From JAJDYQ01 sp965214035 (GTDB taxonomy: Bacteria > Pseudomonadota > Gammaproteobacteria > JAJDYQ01): DNA of 64,000 bases. The notes below the pieces were generated by a model. It was not told the origin of the DNA. It worked only from the letters and a program-made list of their open reading frames with translations, and did not search any database. How positions within the stretch are numbered: position 1 is the first letter of the stretch; each line of letters opens with the position of its first letter. The DNA lies in assembly GCA_965214035.1 (NCBI GenBank), contig OZ243932.1, positions 2,449,605-2,513,604 on the forward strand. Reading direction: 5' to 3'. The position numbers and the translations under genes are program-made. This document shows positions 35,130-41,945 of this stretch, in pieces.

Positions 35130-35378
35130 ATGCCTGAAATAAGCCGTTTTCTTGGGATTGTTATTTCAATGTATTTTGATGAACACAATCCACCACACTT
35201 TCATATTCGCTATAACGAATATCGGGCATCTATGAGTATCAAAGACTTGAATATCATTATTGGTTCATTGCCAGCTAAAGTTAGAGGCCTGGTTGAAGAA
35301 TGAGCAGAAATACACTAGGAAGAATTAATGGAAATGTGGGAGACACAAGAATTTCATAAAGTTAAACCACTCGTTTAA
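35130..35378 (+). pseudogene. DUF4160 gene with two in-frame stops
   Basis: From ATG at 35130 the protein begins MPEISRFLGIVISMYFDEHN and continues PPHFHIRYNEY, the DUF4160 signature. At 35301 a TGA stands where family members have Trp (GLVEE-stop-AEIH), followed by a TAG four codons later. Beyond these the frame continues ELMEMWETQEFHKVKPLV to a normal stop at 35378, the usual end of this family. DUF4160 genes commonly pair with DUF2442 genes as toxin-antitoxin-like units. A shortened 57-residue product remains possible. Confidence 0.85.
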
Positions 35379-35392
35379 CATGGAGGAATAAT

Positions 35393-35462
35393 ATGGAAAG
35401 CGTATATTTAGTTGAGGCAAAATAAAAAGAACTTCTCTGATTTCTACCTTGATTCCTGGCGA
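35393..35462 (+). pseudogene. Junction of a DUF2442 start and an EcoRV-like endonuclease fragment
   Basis: After GGAGGA a start at 35393 reads MESVYLVEAK and then stops at 35425. This looks like the first residues of a DUF2442 partner of DUF4160. Shifted by one frame, 35415-35462 reads RQNKKNFSDFYLDSWR, which aligns with the EcoRV segment before its active-site Asp (there PDFTL). So a deletion seems to have fused the two genes before or after the adjoining insertion sequence arrived. Both fragments are short, so this reading is moderately sure. Confidence 0.55.
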
Positions 35463-35466
35463 GGGT

Positions 35467-36770
35467 GTTCAAAATTCTGTGTCAGCCATTTACATTTACA
35501 AAGCAATGTAATCGTCGAGTTGCCCCTCAAAGTGAAGGGTTAATTGCGAGAGCGTCAAGTTCCAATTTTGTACCGGATGTGTCCAGCGCTCCGAGGCCTT
35601 GAGTATGCCGGCATAGAGCAACTTGAGCAAGCTGCTTTCATTGGCAAAGCCCCCTTTGGTTTTGGTCAGTTTGCGGAACTGTCGATGGACGGCCTCTACC
35701 GCATTGGTGGTGTAAATCGCGGTGCGCACATAATCGGGGTACTTGAAGTAGGCCGATAGCGTGGGCCACTTGCGGCGCCAGGACTGGATGACCAGGGGAT
35801 ACTTGTCTCCCCATTTGTCCTCCAACTCATGCAGGGCGATCTCGGCGGCATTGAGGGTTGCGGCCTTGTAAACACATTTGAGGTCTGCCATAAACGCGGA
35901 TTGATTTTTCGAGGCCACATACTTCATGGAATGGCGGATTTGATGGATGACGCAATGTTGTATCTCGGTGTCAGGATCAATGCTATGAATCGCCTCAGGG
36001 GAGCCCTTGAGTCCATCCCCACAGACGATCAGGATGTCCTTGACCCCTCTCGGTTATGCAGGTTGGTCAGCACGCTCAGCCAATGGTGGGCACCTTCGGA
36101 GTTGGACAGATACAGACCCGGGAGTTCTTTCTTGCCCTCCATGTTCAGTCCCAAAATGGTGTGTAAACTGCCTTGTTCAGATAACGGCCATTTTCCTTGA
36201 TTTTGTAATGGATAGCATCCAGCCAGACAATCGGATAGACGGCTTCGAGGTCGCGCTCACGCCAGGTCTGTAACTCAGGTAACAGCTTGTCGGTGACCGC
36301 GCTGATCGTCCCGTTGGACAGCGAGATGTCGTACATATCGGCAATATGAGTGCGGATATCCTGATAGCTGTTACCCAGTGCAAACAGGTCAATCACCTTG
36401 CGCTGGAATTCATCGGTCAGGTGGGTTTGGTGCTTTTTGACCATCCGGGGTTCAAAGGTGCTGGCTCGGTCACGCGGGGTTTTCAGCTCAAACTCCCCGG
36501 TCGGGGTTTTCATGGTTTTTGTGCTGCTGCCGTTTTTACGGTTCGGAGCCGCCTCGGCTGCCAGGTGTTCTTCCAGCTCGGCCTGCATGGCGGCCTCGGT
36601 TAATTGCTTGATGAGCGGGGTAAAAATGCCATCCTTGCCACCGAGGTCTTTGCCTTCGCGCAGGGCCTGGATGGCCGCTTGCATATCAAAGTCAATGTGG
36701 GTTTTCATCTATCATCTCCTTAATCAAATCAGTTCATATCAGTTTAAGTCAATGACACAAAATTATGAAC
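35467..36770 (-). mobile_element. IS256-family insertion sequence, frameshifted
   Basis: Terminal inverted repeats GTTCAAAATTCTGTGTCA (35467-35484) and TGACACAAAATTATGAAC (36753-36770) bound about 1.3 kb, the standard size. The element splits the EcoRV-like endonuclease gene immediately before its active-site Asp. No clear target-site duplication was seen, so flanking bases may have been lost. Confidence 0.88.
35496..36708 (-). pseudogene. IS256-family transposase with two frameshifts
   Basis: The N-terminal part (36708-36145) starts MKTHIDFDMQAAIQALREGK and includes YPIVWLDAIHYKIKENG with the first catalytic Asp. Near 36160 an extra dinucleotide (ACAC in place of AC) ends the frame at YTPFWD instead of YTILGLN. 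A second two-base insertion occurs near 36048 (CGAGAGGGG). The C-terminal frame (35927-35496) keeps IYTTNAVEAVHRQFRKLTKT. Repairing both insertions restores one transposase of about 400 residues. The element seems inactive unless frameshifting rescues it, which is unlikely with two lesions. Confidence 0.92.
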
Positions 36771-36777
36771 GCTACCG

Positions 36778-37326
36778 GTAGATCTCAAAACAACGTATCA
36801 AAACCCGGATAAATCATGGTTATGCAATGGCTTTACGCTTGGGTCTCATGGGAAATATTTTGAAGACAGAACCAGTACAAAAAACATCCAGTTTCCATAT
36901 GGCACATATACGGGGCACTTTTGCTTAGGTATTATCTACAATCGTTTCGATGGGGCTTCAACTGATGAAACAAAAAGTTATAAAATTGAGCAGCTTCAAT
37001 CAATAACATCAGTTGTTAGAGACTTTCAGTTCTTTGTCGCTGAAAAATGGAAAATAGCGAGTGATAAAAGTAGCAGTGGAAATACCGCAAATATAGGCAG
37101 CATTAACAATATCCAAGATATCCTTAATGAAAATGGCATGTTTTCCAGGCTGGGGGAATCTTGGTTTGATGATTACTGGATGAATTACAGGAAAATCACA
37201 TTTTCTGATGGCAAAGGTGGTACAAAAAAGATCTCGGCATTGAAAGATTTTGTAAAATACAGAAAGGGCGATTCATCACTAATCATACCCAAGCACAACA
37301 GAGCACCGAGAGATAGTAAGAAATGA
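36778..37326 (+). pseudogene. EcoRV-like type II restriction endonuclease, C-terminal part
   Basis: An open frame without its own start runs for 182 codons from the insertion-sequence edge. It begins VDLKTTYQN, corresponding to the EcoRV active-site block (Asp90 and Lys92 in IDIKTTY). It continues FTLGSHGKYF, TKNIQFPYGTYTGHF, SSSGNTANIGSI and DDYWMNYR, all aligning with EcoRV in order. The N-terminal half is missing apart from a short fragment across the insertion sequence, so the enzyme is dead. A C-terminal extension of about 25 residues (KHNRAPRDSKK end) exceeds EcoRV. The stop overlaps the methyltransferase start by four bases. Confidence 0.88.
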
Positions 37327-38234
37327 AAGTAAATGTCCCTTCCATTAAATCACAGGGAATAAAAACCAGGCTTGTCCCCTGGATTAACAGCATCGTCCCT
37401 CATGGTTTTGATGGTCGCTGGATTGAGCCATTTATGGGTACTGGGGTTGTTGCCTTTAATTTGGCTCCCAAACATACCCTCTTGTGCGATACAAATCCCC
37501 ACCTGGTGAATTTTTATCAGTCCATTGCAGAAGGTGAAATAACACCGGAAGTAGTGAGGGCGTTTTTAGAAAAAGAAGGAGCAGTTTTACTGGAAAAAGG
37601 CGAGTCTCATTATTACGAAATAAGAGACAGGTTCAATGACAGGCACGCTTCATTGGATTTCCTGTTTCTTAACAGGGCAGGCTTTAATGGCATGATTCGC
37701 TTTAATCGCAAAGGTGGGCTTAATATCCCGTTCTGTAAAAAACCACAGCGTTTTGCTCAGGCCTATGTAACAAAAATCGTCAATCAGGTCTCTCATGTAA
37801 GCCAATTATTAAAAGCTAAGGACTTTGAATTCAGGTGTCAGTCATTTGAAAAAACAATTGCCTCTGGTAACTCTGAGGATATTATCTATTGTGACCCACC
37901 ATATATCGACAGGCATGTTGATTATTACAACGGCTGGGATGAGGCGCATGAGAAAGCACTCTATAAAGCATTGTCAAAAACACCAGGCAGGTTCATTTTG
38001 TCAACATGGCATCACAACGATTTCAGGGAGAACGAATATATAAAGTTATTGTGGGAAGAATTCAATATATTAACAAGAGAGCACTTTTATCATGTCGGAG
38101 GAAGTGAAGATAATCGTAATCCGATGATTGAGGCAATCGTTGCAAATTATGATGTTTCTGAATGCCTGTACCAGAAACAAAAACAGTCAGAGCAAATGAT
38201 GCTGCTGGAGGAACAAGCGTCATACAGTGAATAA
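37323..38234 (+). CDS. EcoRV-type DNA adenine methyltransferase (D12 class)
   Basis: The 303-residue protein has the alpha-class N6-adenine methyltransferase layout: IKSQGIKTRLVPWI at the start, WIEPFMGTGVVAFN as the SAM-binding motif I and IIYCDPPYIDRHVDYYN as the catalytic DPPY motif IV. It closely resembles M.EcoRV throughout, including LDFLFLNRAGFNGMIRFN and STWHHNDFRENEY, so the likely target is GATATC. It is intact while its cognate endonuclease is broken, leaving an orphan methylase. In the classical EcoRV locus the genes are arranged differently; here they are tandem with an ATGA overlap. Confidence 0.93.
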   Translation: MKVNVPSIKSQGIKTRLVPWINSIVPHGFDGRWIEPFMGTGVVAFNLAPKHTLLCDTNPHLVNFYQSIAEGEITPEVVRAFLEKEGAVLLEKGESHYYEIRDRFNDRHASLDFLFLNRAGFNGMIRFNRKGGLNIPFCKKPQRFAQAYVTKIVNQVSHVSQLLKAKDFEFRCQSFEKTIASGNSEDIIYCDPPYIDRHVDYYNGWDEAHEKALYKALSKTPGRFILSTWHHNDFRENEYIKLLWEEFNILTREHFYHVGGSEDNRNPMIEAIVANYDVSECLYQKQKQSEQMMLLEEQASYSE

Positions 38235-38301
38235 CAATGTATTGCACCCGGGCGACAATTCTGCTGTGCTCCATTACCGCTGATGAGCCTGATCGTTAGC
38301 C
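38229..38301 (+). repeat. attC-like region D (weak)
   Basis: TAAC at the methyltransferase stop (38232) and GTTAGCC at 38295-38301 resemble attC ends spaced as in a 73-base site. Internal pairing is poor. Confidence 0.25.
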
Positions 38302-38423
38302 ATAAAGGACAAAAGGCATATGTCTATCTGATTCCGTTCGTGGAGTCGGATGAGGAAGTGTCTCTGAAAACTATCATTCCAGGCAGGAAGGCTACGAAAG
38401 GCTATTTAGGTGAAGGCAAATGA
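38283..38423 (+). CDS. Small protein, possible remnant of a BrnT-like toxin
   Basis: A 46-residue frame whose stop overlaps the next start by four bases (ATGA), the layout of a toxin-antitoxin pair. The ending SLKTIIPGRKATKGYLG faintly resembles the BrnT C-terminus (a strand ending ...IISARKATK), but the protein is half the length of BrnT. It may be a truncated toxin or a different small protein. The start overlaps the attC-like region D. I do not recognise it with confidence. Confidence 0.45.
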   Translation: MSLIVSHKGQKAYVYLIPFVESDEEVSLKTIIPGRKATKGYLGEGK

Positions 38424-38695
38424 GTAAATTATCGAGCGAAGAACGGGATATTCTTAATGCTTTTGAGAAGGGCAATCTAAAACGCAGCAAAAAAGCTGCA
38501 AATACCCGGAAACGGCACCAAAAATATGCCGAAGTCATGTTCAAGAAAGATGCCCGTATCAATATCAGGCTCTCTTCCAAAGATCTGAGGGGGCTGCAAA
38601 AAAAAGCGCTGGCGGAAGGCATCCTTTATCAAACTCTGGTGGCGAGCATCCTCCATAAATATGTCGAGGGTCGACTCCACGAGAACAAAGGCTGA
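38420..38695 (+). CDS. CopG/ribbon-helix-helix antitoxin-like protein
   Basis: The 91-residue protein has a basic middle (KRSKKAANTRKRHQKYAEV) followed by RINIRLSSKDLRGLQKKALA and EGILYQTLVASILHKYVEG. That is the ribbon-helix-helix pattern of CopG-type antitoxins, in which a short beta strand precedes two helices. Such proteins bind their own promoter and neutralise a toxin encoded next to them. The only neighbour that could be the toxin is the 46-residue frame upstream, which is too short for a normal toxin. It may therefore be a solitary antitoxin, common in gene cassettes. Confidence 0.75.
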   Translation: MSKLSSEERDILNAFEKGNLKRSKKAANTRKRHQKYAEVMFKKDARINIRLSSKDLRGLQKKALAEGILYQTLVASILHKYVEGRLHENKG

Positions 38696-38748
38696 CAAGC
38701 CAATGTAACCGGCGCATAAAACTGTGCGGCTGCTGGTGATCGTTATGT
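38690..38748 (+). repeat. attC-like hairpin E
   Basis: GGCTGAC (38690-38696, over the antitoxin stop) and GTTATGT (38742-38748) occupy the R'' and R' positions. The inner arms CCGGCGCA and TGTGCGG pair with one bulged G. Size (59 bases) and layout fit a short attC. Confidence 0.5.
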
Positions 38749-38766
38749 GCTGAAAGGAGCAATGCT

Positions 38767-38853
38767 ATGAAACGAATGATCGTAATGGGAAGTATCACTC
38801 CAAAACAGAAATTGGCCCCTGGTGGCCTGGACCCTACTTCTGGGTTCGACTGA
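38767..38853 (+). CDS. Short upstream frame before the cyclotransferase gene
   Basis: A 28-codon frame (MKRMIVMGSITPKQK start) preceded by AAAGGAG ends two bases before the next ATG. It has a better ribosome-binding site than the following gene and could couple its translation. It may be a leader peptide or chance. Confidence 0.3.
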   Translation: MKRMIVMGSITPKQKLAPGGLDPTSGFD

Positions 38854-38855
38854 AA

Positions 38856-39188
38856 ATGGAGAGATTGTTTGTTTACGGGACACTTGCACCAGGCAGGTCA
38901 AATCATGGTGTCCTGAAAGACATATCAGGCTGTTGGGAGAAAGCAACACTAAAAGGAGTATTGCTGGACGAAGGATGGGGCTCTGAATTAGGTTGCCCCG
39001 GAATCGTACCATCCGATGCAGGAGAGGAGGTTGAGGGTTTTGTTTTCTCTTCAGGCGACTTATCGAAATACTGGACAATGCTTGATGAATATGAAGGTGT
39101 TGGCTACGAACGAGTGCCTGTATTAGTCACCACTGAAAGTGGCGAAAAACTAAAAGCCTGTGTTTATGCGCTCAGACAGGTCACCTGA
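38856..39188 (+). CDS. Gamma-glutamylcyclotransferase-like (AIG2) family protein
   Basis: The 110-residue protein starts MERLFVYGTLAPGRSNH, with the YGTL substrate loop of the gamma-glutamylcyclotransferase fold. It continues to WTMLDEYEGVGYERVPV, where the Glu after Asp is the catalytic acid of the family. Members release 5-oxoproline from gamma-glutamyl compounds, but many bacterial ones are uncharacterised. Genes of this family are frequent in integron cassettes, which fits its position between attC-like hairpins E and F. The substrate is unknown. Confidence 0.85.
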   Translation: MERLFVYGTLAPGRSNHGVLKDISGCWEKATLKGVLLDEGWGSELGCPGIVPSDAGEEVEGFVFSSGDLSKYWTMLDEYEGVGYERVPVLVTTESGEKLKACVYALRQVT

Positions 39189-39243
39189 CAAGCGTATGCA
39201 ATCGGATGCGGTAAAAAGCGGTGCCCGCTGATGCGCGTTGTTG
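39183..39243 (+). repeat. attC-like hairpin F
   Basis: ACCTGAC (39183-39189, over the cyclotransferase stop) and GTTGTTG (39237-39243) lie at R'' and R' positions. ACAA-GCGTAT near the left end pairs with ATGCGC-GTTGT at the right with small bulges. Length is 61 bases. Confidence 0.5.
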
Positions 39244-39442
39244 GATTGACTGGAAAGGCAATTAAGAGACCGGTCTTTAGCCAGTCGCCTGTGTTCATGC
39301 GAGAGCGGGAAGGCTCTTGAGCCGCCCATTGCGATGTTTTGCGATCAGATACAGGCTTCAGCAAAGAATGGTCAGGGCATCCTGGAGGCTGACCGCACCA
39401 ATAGTTTCGCAGATTTTGCTTCCTGTTATTCATTCTTTTTGT

Positions 39443-39448
39443 TATTCT
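39443..39448 (+). promoter_or_regulatory. Probable -10 element of 6S RNA
   Basis: TATTCT ends six bases before the predicted 6S RNA 5' end (39455). A matching -35 at normal spacing is not obvious. The 200 bases before it (39244-39442) hold no gene; they contain a GGCTC/GAGCC hairpin near 39311. Confidence 0.5.
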
Positions 39449-39454
39449 GGTCAT

Positions 39455-39636
39455 GTCCTCTGCGAGGTTTGTCAGCCTGGTGCGATCTCTTGAGCCTTAA
39501 TCTCCGATTACGGAGACATTGCTGCGGGGCCTTTGAGCATGTCCTCGATATTAGAGGAAAGCCTGTGGGTCTCTCGCATGTCACCACTTGAACTCAGGTT
39601 CAAGGGTGCATTCCTTGCGGCGGCCAAGCGGAGGAC
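39455..39636 (+). ncRNA. ssrS: 6S RNA
   Basis: The 6S RNA mimics an open promoter and sequesters sigma-70 RNA polymerase. The first bases GTCCTCTGC pair with GCGGAGGAC at the end to form the closing stem, giving about 182 nt, the typical length. Near the 3' end CACTTGAACTCAGGTTCAAG and TGCGGCGGCCA match the conserved ACTTGAACC-GGTTCAAG hairpin and the GCGGCGGC block of E. coli 6S RNA. It lies just upstream of fau, as usual. Its other classical neighbour, zapA, is 8.2 kb away because of the accessory insert. Confidence 0.9.
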
Positions 39637-39678
39637 GCCTGATATGCTTCCCGGATACTGTTATCTGATTCCAGGTCT

Positions 39679-40287
39679 ATGGTCACGCGAACCTCTGCCC
39701 AGGATACTCATGCCATACGCCGTCGGATACGCCGGGAGATGTCGGCATTGGGTGCATCCGATAGGGCCGCACTGGCCGGTCAGGCAATCGAACACTTTGT
39801 CGGTGCGCCGGAATTTCTTCGCTGCAAGCATATAGGTCTGTTCTTCCCGGTCAGGCATGAAATCAGCCTGCTGCCTCTGGCTGAAATCTGCTGGGCAACG
39901 AACAGGCGGGTTTATTTGCCCAGAATTTTACCTGGGCCATTCCACAAAATGGTTTTTCACGCCTTTACCCCGCAATCCGCGATGAGGGCCAATCGGTTTG
40001 GTATTCCTGAACCTGATCTGCCGTTCAAAAGGCATATTCCGGTGCGCCGGCTCGATATGGTGGTCACGCCACTGCTGGCCTTCGGATCAAATGGTGAAAG
40101 GCTGGGAATGGGTGGTGGTTTTTATGATCGCACTTTCAGTTTTATTCGCCGCCATCCGATGCTGGCCCGTCCGGCCCTATGGGCGGTCGCGCTGGATATG
40201 CAGCGGGTCGAATTTCCCGCCAATCCCTGGGATGTTGCCCTGCATGGCGTGGTGACTGAATCCGGGATATGGCGTTTTCCAAAATGA
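39679..40287 (+). CDS. fau: 5-formyltetrahydrofolate cyclo-ligase
   Basis: The 202-residue enzyme converts 5-formyl-THF to 5,10-methenyl-THF with ATP. IRRRIRREMSALG is the typical basic start, and FGSNGERLGMGGGFYDRTF near residue 137 is the signature GxGGGxYD loop for nucleotide and folate binding. DVALHGVVTESGIW is the usual end. Following 6S RNA it keeps the ssrS-fau order of Gammaproteobacteria. The stop overlaps the glycosyltransferase start by four bases, so it heads a five-gene overlapping operon. Confidence 0.95.
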   Translation: MVTRTSAQDTHAIRRRIRREMSALGASDRAALAGQAIEHFVGAPEFLRCKHIGLFFPVRHEISLLPLAEICWATNRRVYLPRILPGPFHKMVFHAFTPQSAMRANRFGIPEPDLPFKRHIPVRRLDMVVTPLLAFGSNGERLGMGGGFYDRTFSFIRRHPMLARPALWAVALDMQRVEFPANPWDVALHGVVTESGIWRFPK

Positions 40288-41147
40288 CCACCGTATCCGC
40301 CATTATTACAACGTATAATCGTGCCCGGCTGTTGCCTCGTGCGGTTGACTCGGTGCGCTTTCAGACCCGTCCTGCCGATGAAATCATTATTGTGGATGAT
40401 GGTTCCGGCTATACCACTGGCGACTATCTGACCGGACTGCCGAAAAAAATAATGGTTTTGCACCGGGCTCATCAGGGAATCAGTGCCGCCCGCAATGCCG
40501 CTATTCAACAGGCTTCATGCGAATGGCTGGCTTTTCTGGATGACGATGACGAGTGGTTGCCCCATAAACTTGAGTTGCAGCTTCGGCTCATCCATGCGCA
40601 TCCCCAATATCGATTATGCCACGGTGAGGAAATCTGGATCCGTAACGGCAAGCGGGTCAATCCCATGAAAAAGCACCAAAAGCAGGGGGGCTGGATATAC
40701 CCACACTGTTTGCCTCTGTGTGTTATCTCGCCCTCGACCGTCATGATTCATCGCGATATCTTCACAGCGGTTGGGGCATTCGATACCCGGCTGCCGGCCT
40801 GTGAAGATTATGACCTGTGGCTGCGCATTTGTTCGGCATATCCGGTGCTTTATACAGACGAGCCTCTGATTATCAAATACGGGGGGCATGACGATCAGCT
40901 CTCCCGCCAATACCGGGCCATGGATCGCTTTCGGATACAGGCGATGGACAACATTCTGCACAGTGGCAGTCTGAGCCTGATCAACAGGCAGCTTACCCTG
41001 GACATGTTGATCAAGAAAACACGCATTTACATCAATGGCGCACAAAAGCGCGGCAAATCAGCCGAAGTACTGCGCTATCAGCGGCGGTTGCAACAATATA
41101 TCGCAGGGCACGCCGGTCTGGCTGCCGAGAAGGCGGGGGCATGTTAA
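40284..41147 (+). CDS. Family 2 glycosyltransferase
   Basis: Starting at 40284 (MTTVSAIITTYNRARLLPRA) gives 287 residues. The GT-A fold is shown by SAIITTYNR, IIIVDDGSG and the metal-binding FLDDDDEW (DXD-like), then PACEDYDLWLRIC in the acceptor region (ED motif). It is a soluble or peripheral GT2 enzyme with no membrane segment, likely to transfer a sugar to a glycan or protein. It is unexpected in a run with fau, nucleosidase, radical SAM and dihydrouridine synthase genes, all overlapping. The acceptor is unknown. Confidence 0.88.
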   Translation: MTTVSAIITTYNRARLLPRAVDSVRFQTRPADEIIIVDDGSGYTTGDYLTGLPKKIMVLHRAHQGISAARNAAIQQASCEWLAFLDDDDEWLPHKLELQLRLIHAHPQYRLCHGEEIWIRNGKRVNPMKKHQKQGGWIYPHCLPLCVISPSTVMIHRDIFTAVGAFDTRLPACEDYDLWLRICSAYPVLYTDEPLIIKYGGHDDQLSRQYRAMDRFRIQAMDNILHSGSLSLINRQLTLDMLIKKTRIYINGAQKRGKSAEVLRYQRRLQQYIAGHAGLAAEKAGAC

Positions 41148-41944
41148 TCATCCACACGGCTCTGCATGGAGAGGCCCGTGCATTGATCAATCATTTCTCA
41201 TTAAAGCGGCAACACGATGTGAATGCCTTTGCCTGCTTTCGTGGGGATGACATATTTCTGATCGAATCCGGTATTGGTAAAACCAACACGGCATCTGCGA
41301 TTGGCTGGGCCTGCGGCACGCTGAATGTATCCAGCCCGGTCATGCTGAATATCGGCATGGCAGGACACACTGCCTGCTCAATCGGAGAATGTTATATCGC
41401 CAATCGTATCGAGGACCATGCAACGCAACACCGTTACTACCCCCCACAACTTGTCGATACACCGCTCGGCAGTGACTGCCTGCTGACACTGGACCGACCG
41501 ACTGAAAACTACCCTGAAAAGTGTATGGTCGATATGGAGGCCAGCGCTTTTATACAGGCAGCCATACGATTTACCATTATAGAGCTTTGTCAATCGATTA
41601 AGGTCATATCGGATAATACGCTCAAACCTGCCGGACGAATGAAAGATTACGAAGTCGAGTCATTGCTGGCCCCGCACATGGAGGCTGTTGTCGGCCTTGC
41701 CAGTGAGCTTGGGCAGTACCGTGCAGAATTGATGGATAATACCTGTGCGACATTTTCACAGCTTACGCAGCAATGGCATTTTACAAAATACCAGCAGCAA
41801 CAGCTCGCCCGTTTGTTGCAGCGTCATCAGGCATTACAGCCTGACGAAGAACTGATCGATACGATTCCTGCCCGAATTGATTCGAGCAAAGCCTTCATGC
41901 GATGGCTGGATGGCCACCTGAACAATTTACCGGTAAGGCTTTAG
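41141..41944 (+). CDS. Nucleoside phosphorylase/nucleosidase-like protein with C-terminal extension
   Basis: Residues 1-185 resemble the PNP/UDP phosphorylase superfamily (MTA/SAH nucleosidase type). IESGIGKTNTASAIGW and MLNIGMAGHTA form the phosphate or ribose loop, and KCMVDMEASAFIQAA carries the ribose-binding Glu. VISDNTLKPAGRM contains the Ser-Asp that usually contacts the base. The last 80 residues (TQQWHFTKYQQQQLARLLQR onward) are a Gln-rich helical extension I do not recognise. The gene overlaps the glycosyltransferase by seven bases and precedes the radical SAM gene by one. The base and leaving group are unknown. Confidence 0.75.
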   Translation: MLIIHTALHGEARALINHFSLKRQHDVNAFACFRGDDIFLIESGIGKTNTASAIGWACGTLNVSSPVMLNIGMAGHTACSIGECYIANRIEDHATQHRYYPPQLVDTPLGSDCLLTLDRPTENYPEKCMVDMEASAFIQAAIRFTIIELCQSIKVISDNTLKPAGRMKDYEVESLLAPHMEAVVGLASELGQYRAELMDNTCATFSQLTQQWHFTKYQQQQLARLLQRHQALQPDEELIDTIPARIDSSKAFMRWLDGHLNNLPVRL

Positions 41945-41945
41945 G

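Larger units (their letters stand above)
31189..39440 (+). mobile_element. Accessory insert between zapA and 6S RNA, cassette-like
   Basis: About 8.2 kb of mostly plus-strand, often lower-GC genes separates zapA from ssrS and fau, which are usually adjacent. It carries restriction-modification, nuclease, toxin-antitoxin-type and small hypothetical genes, two classes of decay, and short hairpins resembling attC sites after several genes. No integrase is present in the window. Exact ends are uncertain: the left edge is at the zapA stop, and the right edge lies between 39243 and the ssrS promoter. Confidence 0.7.

Noticed and set aside
18836..35303. TGA read as tryptophan (stop codons at Trp positions in the transposase remnant and DUF4160)
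   Set aside because: Many intact genes in the window end normally at TGA with family-typical lengths, so these are ordinary nonsense mutations.
35455..36785. Target-site duplication flanking the second IS256-family element
   Set aside because: Flanks CCTGGCGA and GGTAGATC-type sequences do not match; some host bases may be lost.
31189..39454. Prophage or integrative element with tyrosine recombinase
   Set aside because: No integrase, excisionase or phage structural gene is present and no direct repeat was seen at the two edges.
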